A stretch of 64,000 nt of DNA from Tricholoma matsutake (Eukaryota; Basidiomycota; Agaricomycetes; Agaricales; Tricholomataceae). The stretch covers positions 10,168,001-10,232,000 of the forward strand of contig AP026544.2 in assembly GCA_026075535.2 (NCBI GenBank). The letters run 5' to 3'. Each line of letters opens with the position of its first letter. Position 1 is the first letter of the stretch. This document shows, piece by piece, positions 19,190 through 30,486 of the stretch. A program made the translations under genes and the position numbers. The notes beneath the pieces were generated by a model. That model was not told where the DNA came from. It ran no database searches and saw only the letters and a list, made by a program, of their open reading frames with translations.

Positions 19190-20010
19190 TTAACGGTGAT
19201 TCGACGGACCAGCTGTTTTGGCAGAGCGACTAGTAGCCTAACCCAAAACATGTCCTACTGTTCGATCTTCCAGAGCAAGTCGATCTTGCCTGTAAGGAAA
19301 TCGGTAATCTTGGTCACGCAAGGCAGGCCGTCGAAGTCCTGGAGCGGGAGATGGAAACAGAGAAGAAGACAGATATAGGGCAAGAGCAAGGGAAAAAGAA
19401 AAAGAGAAAACGGAGAGTGAGGGGAAAGCGAAAGCGAAGGAGGAGGCGGGAGAGAAGACGAAGGTGAAAGTGGAAGTGAGTGATGAAGAAGAGACGTGGG
19501 AGGGCTCTGAAGAGGCGGCGGCAGTCATAACAAAGTTGAGGAGGGAAGTCGAGCGGCTGAGCGCAGTGGCACGTACTGCAAGTGGAGTCGCGGCTGAAGT
19601 AAATGGTTTCAATTTCTGCTCGTTCAATGTTGATTCAATGCCGACTGGCGCGCCACCAAATTCTTCGGTTCTCTGCAGGCCAATCGTATCCTTAATAGTA
19701 TTGCCTGACGAAGACTCCTTGACGACGCTCGAATCAAGCTGTATAGGACCTATAGCGAAATACCCCAAGATAGACTGGCCATATGGGACTGCTTCATGGA
19801 CGAAGAGTATGAAAGGAAGCTGTGTGATATGTTGAAGAAGTACTGTCGGTACTTACAGATGATCATAAACGGATCCTTCGCGAGGCCGAGATCAGGATGA
19901 TCATCGACGGTCGAGAAGGAACCGTTCGCAAAAACGGCAACCTTGCTGCTCACGGGGGCGAGATGTTGCTTTCCACAGTGCAATCAAGGACTCGATTCCG
20001 TTCTGTCAGG
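19190..20010 (+). pseudogene. coiled-coil host-type gene remnant
   Basis: Coherent coding blocks in changing frames: NGDSTDQLFWQSD followed by two TAG stops, then HVLLFDLPEQVDLACKEIG and RQAVEVLEREMETEKK, then a very acidic/basic stretch ending in LRREVERLSAVARTASGVAAE. A good intron (GTAAAT...CTCTGCAG, 19600-19679) joins it in phase to ANRILNSIA. Next comes a TGA where CGA would give Arg, then DDARIKLYRTYSEIPQDRL and ERKLCDML, a frameshift, and DDHKRILREAEIRMIIDG. At least three lesions show it is dead. The long minus-strand frame 19238-19768 is a shadow. No domain recognised beyond a predicted coiled coil. Confidence 0.55.
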
Positions 20011-20568
20011 TGACGATATCCTGACGTTGGGTTCTATTCTTCGGTTCCAACTTCCTTGAATCCTGAAGGAATAAGCTATGCAACGCGTGCATACATATAT
20101 TGCAGATGCTTGCCCCCGTAGCTTCTGCAACGAGCAAGATGTCTTCTTATCCTCCCTCCTCCCCCTATACTTAAGCTTGGGACGGATGAATCATAAAAAG
20201 TCGTACCCGAAAACAATGTCAGTTTCCGTATCGCTCATCCGACGCTCGTCCGAACGATTGCCGCCAAGGAGCCTACAGCGACGTACAACGTGAAGTATGC
20301 ATCATTCAATTGCCTTCGTATTTGTCACTACTACAAAATGAGTTCGAAATGTTCTTTGAAGTTCCGAGGAATTTTCCGCTGGAATTTCCGCTTACAATTT
20401 GCACGCGAGGACGAGAGAAGAAACATGGAGGTTTGGAACTTAAGAACCCACAATAGTCTAATAGGCTCACAGAATAAAACAAATAACGCAATTGGTAACA
20501 CAAACGACGATACATGTACATTGAGAATTTAACTCGGAAGCTGAGCCGAGAAGCATTTCATAGACTAC
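20011..20568. other. region between coiled-coil pseudogene and P450
   Basis: Short frames such as 20080-20530 remain open. One reads REVCIIQLPSYLSLLQNEF, then EVPRNFPLEFPLTICT, and could be a further exon of the upstream pseudogene, but splice sites and stops do not give a consistent model. About 40 bp separates this from the P450 stop, so it may also hold the P450 3' UTR. Confidence 0.3.
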
Positions 20569-22713
20569 TCAGCTATCCCAGATGCTTGTCTGCGCGACAA
20601 GTGCCTTGGCGCGTTCGTTTCGAGCCCGAATGCGACACTGATAGGGATGAGGATGACTTCTCGGATGGTTAGCCTGCAGGATCGAAGAAAACACATGGAA
20701 GCTCAGGTACCTGGTAATGCCATCCGTAAAGCCAACTTCAGGTGTAATTTCTTTCCCATTCTCGTCCAAGGCTTTCGATATGGTTATAGTCGCCAGGATT
20801 GACGCTACGGCAATCCACAAACTTGCATCTGCAAGATGGCGACCTGGGCATATTCTAAGGAGCGGAGTTCTGTTGTTCAGTACTGCAATTTTTGGGGATA
20901 ACGGAAACTAAGAACCTGCGTCCGAAACCAAAGGGTCCATTCGGATATGGTTCGCCCCGTCCCTCCGGAGCTGGAAGGAACCTCGATGGATTGAATTTAA
21001 ATGGATCAGAATAGACGCGCTCGTCCAGAGTCATGGCTCTGAACGTCACTGATCAGAGTGGTCGGGGAGGAATGACATAAAGATTTTCCTTCATACCTTG
21101 TGTTCGCAATAATAATTGAGTCCTTCGGTATAAACATCCCATTGTAGACGTCGTCCTCCATTGAAGAGTGAGGTACACCTATTATGATGAGTCTTACCAT
21201 CTGTCGTTGCAGAATAACAAATTTGACGGACCCAGTGGAGCGGCAGAGTTCCAGCTGTGGTATAACATGGGCCATATCGTTGGAAGAAGCAGGAAAATGG
21301 AACACATACCGAAGTGACTCTTGTAGTAGACTCTCAACATAAGGAAGCGAACTGCGGTCTTCAAAAGTAGGAAGCCGTTCCGAACCTATTACAGCGTCAA
21401 TTTCTTCTTGGGCTTGCACTTGGCATTCTGGATGTAGGGTCATGGCTAGGAAAAAGATCGATAATGATGACCAGGTCTAGCAAGCGATATATTGGACGTC
21501 ATCTGGTCAAAGATTTTGTCACTTACCGTGTCTGCCCCTGCCCAATACATTATACCTGCCGCACCCCTGATATCCTCAGCCGTATACACATTATCAGGCC
21601 CCTCTTGATTGAGCAGATCCAGATGATGTGTGAGGAAAGAAGGATTCGCTTTCCCTTCAGCCTGTATTCGTTACTTGGTGGTTTATCTCGATATAGAGAC
21701 TGTCAGCCTACCATTGATCTTTTAACTTGTGTGATGGGATATTCATGGAGGTCGTCTATTGCAGATCTGTTATCGCGTGCATATCCCGCATAGAATGCAC
21801 CAGGAAACCACGATGGAAAGTGTCTAACTGTATTCAAAGCATTAAAGCCAGTCCAGCAACTTGGTATCCAACAAGCTCACGGAATGGGAAGAAGTCTACA
21901 GGAGTTCTCCCGAACTCTCCAGCGTTTCTTTGGACGTTGAAGGCTCTGTCTGCGACTTTGAGATATGGATCATCTGCAGATGTGACTTGATGACCGTAGG
22001 CTATACTGATGATTATTGTCGCTGAAAACCTGAGGTGGACACAGGTGAGATGAGGCACACTGGTATGTATTCAATAGGGATACATTACCGTTGAATATGA
22101 GAGTCCCGTTCCTCATCATCTGAAAGAAGATTTCGTAGTAGGATGCCGGTTTGCTGGGTTTGGATAGACCGATATGATACAACTTCCTTTTTGCCTAGAT
22201 AATTTTGAAGTAGACGCCTGTGTTTGGGAAATTGGGTTCCACGTCTGATTAATACCAGCGACCACTCTTCACTCCAACCCATGCTAGAATATATGTGTTT
22301 AGCAGAGCCAAAAGATAAGAAACGAAAACATACAAACTAAGGAGAGGAAATGCTGGTCGATCGCTGTAGTTCGCACTTCTTTTATCCAGTAGGTCAGTAG
22401 CAGCTTGGACACTGTTCAATACGATGATGGATCGGCCAAGGAAATGAATGTGTATCACGTCGCCTAATATCAGCAAAAATATGAGACCAGTGACATGATT
22501 ATGAGTTGCTGGGAACCAAGTACCGTATATCTTTCCCCATTTATAGAACGCCATCTCTTGGTTATTTTGGGGGATCAGTCGAAAATGTCCTATAAGTGGC
22601 TCTGCAGGAGGTCCTGGTGGTAGTGGAGGGTTCCTTTTCGCATTCTTCAAACTGAACCACAGTGCAATACACGCTAAGCTGAATAATATGGTGAGGATGG
22701 TGAGTACGGCCAT
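20569..22713 (-). CDS. cytochrome P450 monooxygenase, membrane-anchored, intact
   Basis: Twelve exons on the minus strand sum to 514 residues with every phase kept: 22524-22713, 22334-22463, 22089-22283, 21881-22029, 21712-21827, 21527-21661, 21310-21476, 21232-21254, 21097-21178, 20916-21038, 20711-20854, 20569-20659. An N-terminal membrane helix is followed by the proline hinge PPLPPGPPAEP. The I-helix oxygen-binding motif AGADTT lies at about 301-306, the K-helix ESLR at about 358-361, a PERF-like FNPSRF, and the heme loop FGFGRRICPG with the thiolate Cys at about 439. Length and layout fit fungal microsomal class II P450s of secondary metabolism or xenobiotic oxidation, which need an NADPH-P450 reductase. 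Substrate and CYP family cannot be told from sequence alone. No lesion was found, unlike its neighbours. No biosynthetic partner genes are visible beside it. Confidence 0.93.
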
Positions 22714-22789
22714 TGGGAACACAAGGGGGTGGAAAGTACAGTCACGCCCTTATGAAGGAATAAATCTGCCGAGTGACCAGTACAATCTA

Positions 22790-23262
22790 CCAGATACAGA
22801 AGGTGCGCTGGGTCGGTGACAATCTGTGAGATATGAGTACATCTAATCAAGGGAAGTCGGCGCTCTCCAGGCTCGGTCCCTTACGTAGCAAACTTACGAG
22901 GTCCACGCTAGCTCTCGAGAAGGGCTGTAGGGAGATATTAGTCATGGTATGAACAATGACAAAAGGAGGACATACCTTCCTCGGAGAATGGTCCGCTACG
23001 CGGGGATGGGTCATCAAATTGTATCCACTGATGGTCGTTACTCAGTAGCCTTGACTCGGAGAGCATCATGCAGGCTCGATGGATGTATCTCGGATATATC
23101 CTCGTTACTGTCGTCTCTTCGGTGTATCTCGAGGTTCCAATGGTTCTCAGGTGCCACGATTGGATCGATAACTGCCTGATGAATTTCGTCGTCCGAAGTT
23201 TCTGTCAAGACGTGAGATTCGCCAGCTGGGCTGAGGAGAGACGCCCCGATGTCACGGTGCAT
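22790..23262 (-). other. possible coding remnant upstream of the P450 (minus strand)
   Basis: Two acidic, non-repetitive frames overlap on the minus strand. One begins MHRDIGASLL and runs through DDSNEDISEIHPSSL. The other contains LLSNDHQWIQFDDPSPRSG. A GTATGT donor follows the second, and short blocks (PFSRASVDL, then IVTDPAHLLYLVDC) lie behind splice-like acceptors. Phases do not join, so it is either a decayed gene or coincidence. It also overlaps the P450 promoter region. Confidence 0.25.
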
Positions 23263-24151
23263 TTGATTCTTTGCTTGAAGTGCGGGTGTACTCTACCGTA
23301 CCTTGGCGCATCACAAGGTCACAATAGTGTACAATTTAGCTGCTAATCCCGATCAAAGTGGAACCGAAATCTGCCATGTCTTGACCAATGGTTTTGACTG
23401 CGCTTTACTCCACATCGGCATGTAACCGCGTCGTTGCTGAATGAGATTATTCTCTGAGCTTTGAAGTTCTTGAGTCGCATATACAGGATACAAGGTCTCT
23501 GTTAATGCTTTACGAAGTCAGGCCAAGCAGATGGATGAGTTTCGAAGTTGTTGCTGAGGTTCTCTATGCACGTGAGCGGGGTAATTACATAATAATTTGC
23601 CGAGGTTGATCGAAGGAACGGGCTATTCAGTGGGGGCAGCCTTCTGCATGCCATTCATTGTTCGTGACACCGGACCGTATAATTAAGGGACTACGTCTGA
23701 CATGATGCACATGTATACGTAAAAGGTAGCATGGGTTTTGCCCAAGTTTTGCCTATCGGGGCTTTTTGGCAGACCTGTTATGCGCAAAACCGAGTCAGTA
23801 GCTGGACTATCATAGGGATATAAGGGACTAGATGCTTATGACGGGTCCGGCCTCCGATCCGCGGACAATTCAAATGTTGTGCTGTCAAAGTTTGCAGATA
23901 GTGGCCGGAGTATACAAGATCAAACACGTCTAAACAAACCTCCGTCTCTAAAAACATAGGACACGTCTATGGCAGCCTCGATGGACCTGTAAAAGATCGT
24001 CGTATGTAATTTATGCCACTGTCCCACTTTCCCTCGCCCTCTCTCTACATCCCCATAGGTGCAACGATTGATGTACCCTACAATCTTCAACTTCAATCTT
24101 CTTCATGCTGGTAATGATCAATAACAAAAAAAACGGTATCTAGCTACTATG
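23263..24151. other. intergenic region, no gene seen
   Basis: No frame with coding character. The start of a weak hypothetical ORF lies just to the right, so this interval likely holds promoters in both directions. A TTTTGCC...GGGCTTTTTGGCA stretch near 23740-23775 contains weak inverted repeats. Confidence 0.4.
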
Positions 24152-24749
24152 TCTTCCATGTCCGCTGCTCGTTTCACCAATGACACACCATATAGTGTGG
24201 CAGACCACCGGGGAATTGTCTCTGCAATGTATGTTATCTAGTTGTAAGCGGTGCAAACTAAACAGCCTTCATCTGGGACAGTTACCTGACAATGAGCCAG
24301 CGTCCGCATCAATCGCGATCATGACAGAACCAAGTCAAGTTAGCGTTAGCCTACTCATCAGCAATCCATCATGCTGCCGGTCATCTGATTCCAACTCTAC
24401 ATTGCTGTGCAAATGTTTCTACGTTGATCAGGTGATGCCCATCCACAATTTGGCGAGATGGTTATTTGAAGTCAGGTCTTACAACCCAATATTCCCAAAG
24501 TACTTACCTAAACATTGGCCCCAAGTACCAGTCAATAATAAAAGAACTAAATTGTTCTACACAAACAGTGAGCCTGTTCCGGTTATACAGCACTCGGTTC
24601 TGCCTTCACTGGGCGTGAGTTCCATCGATGCTTCAATTATGGGTTTCATTTCTGGTTTAGATATCTTCCACAAGCTTCTACCCTTCGGAGTGAAGGGCAC
24701 CATCCAGGCTCGCCGTCGTCAGCCGCCGAGAGTATACTGGGTCTACTAA
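24152..24749 (+). CDS. hypothetical protein, uncertain
   Basis: ATG at 24152 (MSSMSAARFTNDTPYSVADH). A 48-nt intron (GTATGTTATC...CTAAACAG, about 24229-24276) brings it into phase with a frame open to the stop at 24749, giving roughly 180 residues. The protein has Ser/Cys-rich and proline-rich stretches and no domain I recognise. It ends in a basic tail (QARRRQPPR). It could be the decayed 5' part of the hydrolase-like gene downstream rather than a gene of its own. Confidence 0.35.
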
Positions 24750-25359
24750 GCATAAGTACTGATGACGATCTCAAGGACCTGAATGAGAGGAAGGTATCCT
24801 TCACGGAGATCTAAGCTGCCGAAGTCGCACATCCCCTCATCTGGACCCTGGGTCGCTGAGACGCACACCATTCATAAAGCAAGTGTAGATCTCATCGGGT
24901 GGTTTGTCCGTCATGGCCCGGTCCACGGGAAGGTCAACACTTATCTTCGTCCTTGGATATCCGGAAGTTGGAGGGCAAGAAGCTTAAGCCTTATCTCCGT
25001 CAGCTCACTTTGGGGAAGACCACACTTTGTTTGGTGACTTAACGAGACAACATCCATCCGTTCAGACCCGCCGTCGCTCGCCTTCGGCTATGACCAATCC
25101 CCGGAGAGTTATGTTCCCTGGACAGTAAGCAATTCCGTACGCTGTCTCATAGATTCGTCCATACCTGACGCCGTGTACTAGGATCCTAATTACCCTACCC
25201 CACAAGCAATATTTAAGAACAGGTTTTGGCTATCACAATCACCCTGATATCGACTCCAGGTCCATTCACGGGCAGAAGTGTAAATCTCCGATCGATAACG
25301 CGACTGCAGAAGAGATGAAAGATAACCTTAGTCTTTGACGCACATAGACAATCATTCTT
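24750..25359. other. decayed coding-like stretch
   Basis: Short blocks with coding character (LKDLNERKVSFTEI, LEGKKLKPYLRQLTLG, SLAFGYDQSPESYVPWT) lie in different frames separated by stops. They probably belong to the pseudogene that ends at 25803, but no exon model holds together. Confidence 0.35.
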
Positions 25360-25803
25360 GAATCATGAGCTGATGACTTCCATCTGGCAGTTCGTTCCTA
25401 GGACCGCGAGCCGTGTGGAGTTCCCTATGATTTTCCCAATGCAGCCTGCACTCAAAAAGTATGGCTCAAAGGTTCCTGTTTGACGAGAAGCTCGTGAGCG
25501 TGATATTACCATTGTACCAAAGCTGGAGGTGGCATACATGGGGTGCACGAGGGCGCAATGGTATTCTGTTTATTCAATGATTGAAACGGAGAGGCAGTAC
25601 AAAGAGCACGTCAAGCAGGGATACAAGGTTAGGCCCATTCGATTTATCGAATTTTTGGGTGCAAATCACATTGTGAGTCCGACTCTGTCTTGGCATCATT
25701 CTTACTTCTCCTGACACTTTGATCAATCGCAGGTTCACTGGGATGACCCGGAAGCGGTGACGGTCTATGTTGTTAACATCCCATCATTCCAATGTGGAGT
25801 TTG
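25360..25803 (+). pseudogene. alpha/beta-hydrolase-like C-terminal region
   Basis: The frame NHELMTSIWQFVPRTASRV, then FPMIFPMQPALKKYGSKV, is followed by TGA at a spot where CGA would give Arg. It continues through VAYMGCTRAQWYSVYSMIE and KQGYKVRPIRFIEFLGANHI. A GTGAGT...AATCGCAG intron (about 25672-25732) then joins in phase to VHWDDPEAVTVYVV and a stop at 25803. The GANH followed by HWDDPEA pattern is typical of the catalytic-His loop of alpha/beta hydrolases. The nucleophile elbow and N-terminal half are not recognisable, and the internal stop indicates loss of function. Confidence 0.5.
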
Positions 25804-27639
25804 AATGATACCATGTCCTTCAAGTTAGTCTGGTGCGTACGGATTCGGTCCCCAAAATGGCCTCAACCCCGATTCAAAGCGCGTGCGAAAGCGCGCAAGA
25901 TTTTGGGCAAGGTCCGATTCCCGATGTACCTATTTTCGATCCAGGGTGCGTGATTAAAGAGGATTAAAGCTTTAGCATGCACTTAAAATATGCTTAGTCA
26001 ACAATGCAAATATTACCTGTCAGTGTTAGTGTCAAACGAACCGCGCAGCTCATATGCTGGTCATGTGCTAGTCGATATCGATGTTAGGGTTCTACAACCA
26101 TAGTAACTCGATCTCGACCTCAAGTCGCTTTCGCAGTCAGCGCTCGACGACGAGCGTGGATGGCGACACCTTAAGTTCCAGGATGGCTACTGTTGGATAG
26201 CTGAACATGAGACACTTGTGAGGGACTAGCCAGTACTTCGAAACGGGATGTTAGGCGCAGTGGTCATGGTGAGTGAATCCCAGAATTGATGACCATCGAC
26301 TTGATGCGCTTATCCGTCTCTCAGATGTCGTGATCCTTGGCTTCTGAATCTATTAGCTTGGTTCAACAGGTCAAGTCATCAAAAATGGCCTCAAGGGAGG
26401 ACCCATTTGATCATTTGGGGACGAGCACAGTGGTGACGTGACTTTGAAGATGATGAGGTTGGAAAAACCCGTGTTTAGCACTGCAAATACAATTGAGATT
26501 GGAGGTGGCTAAGCTATACAATCTCACTATTCATGCGTATGAATGTTCTATATAGGTGTCTAATATCTAGTGCGCACGGAAAACTTTTATAGGGTCAGAC
26601 AAATGTGTGCACTTTCGGATCGGGCATCCGCTTGCCAATATGTACACTTAAGTTGCTGAGCTCACGTGAGTGGAGTATTATGAACTTGATGATGTTGCGG
26701 AGATGCTCGCTCCCAAATATATAATCCTTCAGCTTGGCGTATTTGCTGAAGTGCTCCAATAGAGCGTATCTGCAACTCCAAAGTGGAGCACTGTCAGCCA
26801 AAACATACTGCGATCATAGAAGATTTCCTTTTATATTCATGAAACAAGAGTTGTAGACACGCTCTAATCCTTGTTATCTCTCCATTTTGACCCTGTGTTT
26901 ATGTACTGCGACTGATCCACCTGATCTTTGTTGCGGGACGTGTGGAGCGACATAAGGCATGACATCAACGACTATGATGCAGTTTAGCGTTGGTTTAGCG
27001 TTGCGTTCCTCTCCAGTGACGTCGACTCCAAGTATGGATGAACAGAGGAATTTGTCTAGAATGGAGCCCCAGTGTTGATTTGCTATCTAATACCGCCTAT
27101 GGTGCATCGATCTAAAGCTTATATCAGTATACATCAGATACTGTCAGGCTGCTGTAGTGACAGCACTGACAAGTACTTAACGTTTAACGTTTAACAGCCA
27201 AATAGCTGTATACTGACCCAAAGCCAGACCGGAACTTCGTTTTTGATACCGTGCCGTGACCTTCTCTCTATGTCCGAAAATAATGCTCACTTCGACACCT
27301 TATCAACAAACTGTCACCTCCAAGTCACCTCTATCTCCGACAATGCAATACTATCCCAGAGACCAGGCCCAGGATATATGTCCGATAAGAAATATCTACT
27401 TCCGCAGTACTTCTAGCCTGTGTTTTCTTGGTAGGGTTGAACCGTAATGACAAGGGGGTTCGCGAAATAAAAAATATGACCTAGGGTCGAATTTTTTATT
27501 TCGACCATCTACAGTTGTGGACACACAAAGTCCACTAATTTAATATCTCATGATCGGGAATTTTTGGCAACAAACAGACTTCAGATTCGGATTCAGCTCG
27601 TTAAAATGCATCAGAAAACACACTTCCGAACAGACTCAA
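25804..27639. other. gene-poor interval
   Basis: No coding frame of quality. It contains a GC-rich inverted motif GCGCGTGCGAAAGCGCGC near 25880, the tandem TTAACGTTTAACGTTTAAC near 27178-27194, and a strong hairpin at 27463-27503. A frame at 26595-26801 (minus) is open for 68 codons but matches nothing. Confidence 0.45.
27463..27503. repeat. perfect 13-bp hairpin
   Basis: CGAAATAAAAAAT at 27463-27475 is the exact reverse complement of ATTTTTTATTTCG at 27491-27503, with a 15-nt loop. It may be a short MITE end, a transcription terminator-like structure or chance in AT-rich DNA. Confidence 0.5.
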
Positions 27640-27828
27640 GGCTTCCCATCCGCTGGGGAAATGAGAATATGAGAACGCAGTTTGTTAAATCTGTGCCACA
27701 TGATTTGTTTGTTGTTGTTTCCTAAAACCTTAAATCTTTCTCAGCGACTGGCGTAACTTGTTGTGGCGGCTTGCACTTGTTTGGCATGTGGCGGTGCTCG
27801 GACAAACTTGAAGATGCGTCGCGTTGAA
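27640..27828 (+). repeat. inverted copy of the RecQ 5' flank (left repeat)
   Basis: From CTTCCCATCCGCTGGGGAAA to GACAAACTTGAAGATGCGTC, this block is the reverse complement of 30300-30486 with scattered differences. Most are CpG here against TpG or CpA there (for example CTGGCGTAAC against CTGGCATAAC). Together the two form inverted repeats of about 185 bp bounding the helicase pseudogene. Confidence 0.75.
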
Positions 27829-27942
27829 CGCATCAATTAAATATAGCTGTTTATGATCGATGTGTCTCTCAAAGATGTGTCTCGTATAAGAGCCAGTACA
27901 ATTTGATGGACGACAGGCAGAGAGAACAACTTACATAGGTCG

Positions 27943-30246
27943 TTATTCCCAAAATGGTTGTTGACAACCTTGCAAGTTGTGGTGGCACTTCTCCAGTCGG
28001 CGCTCTGCATTTATAAAGTTGTCCATAGCCTTCTCACAACGTAAATCTTGGCATGTCTCAGGATCTGCTATCTGTGTCATTGAACCAGTGGGTTGGTGGC
28101 CATCCATTGAAACACGAGGACCATAATGCTGAGATGTAGATGGCTGTAGTTGGCCTTCTGCCTGTCTCTTTCTCATGTTCCTCTCTGTGGCTTTTTGAGC
28201 CACCTTCTCCTTCTCGTCATCAAAATATGATAGCTCTGCAATCAGGATGCAGTTGCCTGCAAAGTGGGATCACAAGCAGCTCATCCTGCTCTCTAAATCC
28301 ATGTACTAAGTTCTCTTAGAACCCGGTATTGTACAACTAATGTAATATCTGGGATGTCGATACCCTGATTAACAGTATCAGCTCTGAATAATAGTAATGA
28401 AAACAGTTGGAACTTACCATGCCAGCTGCATCTGTTGCTGCATGACCATAGACATCACCAATGAACAGTGCATGTATCTTGACTTCTCAAAACTCATCAG
28501 TCATTCCAGAATGGAACCACTTGACCTTGTCTCATAATTCAGGAGCCAATCGCCCATGCAGGAACTCTGCACCTGCTTGAGCTTTAGCTCATGAATTAAA
28601 AGATACTAAGAATTTTGGAGGCTTGCCACTCGTCATGGGGCTAGGGCCAGTGTGCTGCTTAATTATGAAGGCGAGGTCATGATAAGAGTTAATTGGGTGT
28701 TCCATCTTATGCACAGAGAAGAAAATGTTAGGATGGTCTGTGGAAGGATGCCGAGTTTGGCAGCCTACACTAGACTTAGGTTTACTAAAAGACAGGATCA
28801 AATTATCTTCATTGCATGGAAGTAGGAGCCATAAGTTACTACAAATAAAAGAATAGGAAGTTACTATACCTTCATTGCATGGAAGTAGGAATGAAGGTTA
28901 AGGAATAAAAAATAAGAAAAAGATCGACCATGTAAGCAAAAGGCTGCATCAAGCATAGTGTGTGATTTGGGAAGGCCGCATCAGGTGTAGTCACATAATA
29001 GGAAGGTACCACATCAATAGGATAATGTCGGCACTGCTGGATGTGGATAGAAGAGTAATAAGGATGTATGGTGCTGTTGCCAGGATGCATGTCGCTGGTT
29101 GTTGTTGTTGTATTTGCCAGTGGCTGTGCTGGCAGCGAGGGTGATTGCATCGGCGATGTGTGTGGCTGTGTCGGTGCCATGGGAGTGTGTTGGCAGCGCA
29201 GGGTGGCCATAACTCACTGTAACACAGACATTGGTATATCTGGTGTTGGTGAGTTGTTTATGCACTGTAGGTGGCTATGCTATTGCCGGTGGCTGTGCCA
29301 GCAGTGAGGGTGGTTGTGTTGGTGATGTGTGTGGCTGTGCTGGTGCTGTGGAAGTGTGTAACGGTGGTGTAGTAATGTAACATGGACATTGGTATGTCTG
29401 GTGTTGGTGAGTTGTTTATGTGCTGTAGGTGGCTGTGTTGGTGGCGAGGGTGGTTGTGTCAGCAATGTGTGTGGCATGCCGGTGTGTAATGGTGGCATAG
29501 GTAAATTAACTTGTCATAATGTCATGAGTCTGTGGGGCCAGACTTACAGTCTGTTGAAAAATCTCAGTGTGATCTGCTCAGAGATGTAAATTTGCAATAA
29601 GTTCTTCAACATGATGTGGAGGCATGGTTGCCATGCCCAGGTGTATGCCAACAGTGGGTTTTTGAGTCAACAGATAGTGGATGGGCCCTATTTGGAGGTA
29701 GTCAGAGCAGAATGTACCACCCCACTCTTTTACTACATGTGCCTCATCAAGAATGAGGTTTATGAGGTTGTCCATAAACCTCTTCATACCCCATATGTCC
29801 TCAAATTGGCTGTCATTATTGAGAATCTCTGGACTGACAATGACGACCTGGTATTGTTTACATGTGATATTCTGTCCTTTTGTTATCAGAAAAGGCACTA
29901 AGATTATAATCAAAACCATTACCTCAAACAACTCATTTGTTGCATTAGCTGCCATGATGGATATTGCACTGATTTGGTTGTCTTTAAGCATCTGGGCAAA
30001 CTGAGTACCCAGCAGCTTCAATGGGCTTACTACAACTGTGATGCCATGCTTTATATAAAGCAATGGGATCCAGTAAGTCAGAGACTTGCCAGATCCAGTT
30101 GGTGCTACAGTAATAACATCCTCACCCATCAGTACAGCACAAACTACTTGGATCTGCCAGAGACATGGCTTGAAACCAAATCCCTTCTCAACCTGTCTTT
30201 GGACTTCCTCGTCACTCTCAGGCATAGTATGTGGTAGCCCAGCCAT
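27943..30246 (-). pseudogene. RecQ-family ATP-dependent DNA helicase, disrupted
   Basis: The minus-strand start is probably MAGLPHTMPESDEEVQRQ at 30246. Motif I APTGSGKS, motif Ia VVVSPLKLL and the DEAH box LDEAHVVKEWGG (about 29700) are followed by YLLTQKPTVGIHLGMAT. A repeat insertion (about 28746-29553) interrupts. The second helicase lobe resumes with HPNIFFSVHKME, ELxDKVKWFHSGMTDEF, IHALFIGDVYGHAATDAAGM, DTVNQGIDIPDITLVVQY and a charged tail. TGA/TAG codons replace Arg or Trp at several points. The architecture resembles RecQ-like helicases that are multicopy in agaricomycetes and related to telomere-linked helicases. RecQ enzymes unwind DNA 3' to 5'. Dead as it stands. The flanking inverted repeats suggest it may have been cargo of, or encoded by, a mobile element. 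Confidence 0.8.
28746..29553. mobile_element. unclassified repeat X inserted in the RecQ pseudogene
   Basis: It splits the helicase between the blocks EIFQQT and HPNIFFSV. One side carries the segment TTTGGCAGCCTACACTAGAC through AAAAAGATCGACCATGTAAG and a GTTGTTGTTGTATT tract, shared with 46.66-47.13 kb. The other side is a degenerate minisatellite (29.1-29.5 kb) built on GGTGGCTGTG, GTGTTGGTGA and GCAGCGAGGGTGG words. Read on the minus strand, it begins GTAAGTCTGGCCCCACAGA, as does the copy at 47.45 kb. No intact gene. Confidence 0.6.
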
Positions 30247-30299
30247 TGTGAGATAGAAACAAGAGGTACCAAGTAGAATAAGACCCAACACAACACATC

Positions 30300-30486
30300 T
30301 TCAAGTTTGTCCAAGCAGCACCACATGCCAAACAAGTGCAAGCCACCACAGCAAGTTATGCCAGTCACTGGGGAAATGAGAAAGATTTAAGGTTTTAGGA
30401 AACAACAACAAACAAATCATGTGGCACAGATTTAACAAACTGCATTCTCATATTCTCATTTCCCAAGCAGATGGGAAGGAGTCTGA
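30300..30486 (-). repeat. RecQ 5' flank (right repeat)
   Basis: Reverse complement of 27640-27828. It includes an AAACAACAACAAACAAATC tract and the upstream region of the helicase frame, so it probably holds the helicase promoter or leader. It is CpG-poor relative to the left copy. Confidence 0.7.

Noticed and set aside
19238..19768. 176-codon minus-strand ORF rich in Ser/Phe
   Set aside because: Antisense of a Glu/Lys-rich coiled-coil coding region on the plus strand.
22949..23346. Plus-strand ORFs of 76-92 codons
   Set aside because: Overlap an acidic minus-strand frame with better coding character. No splice support.
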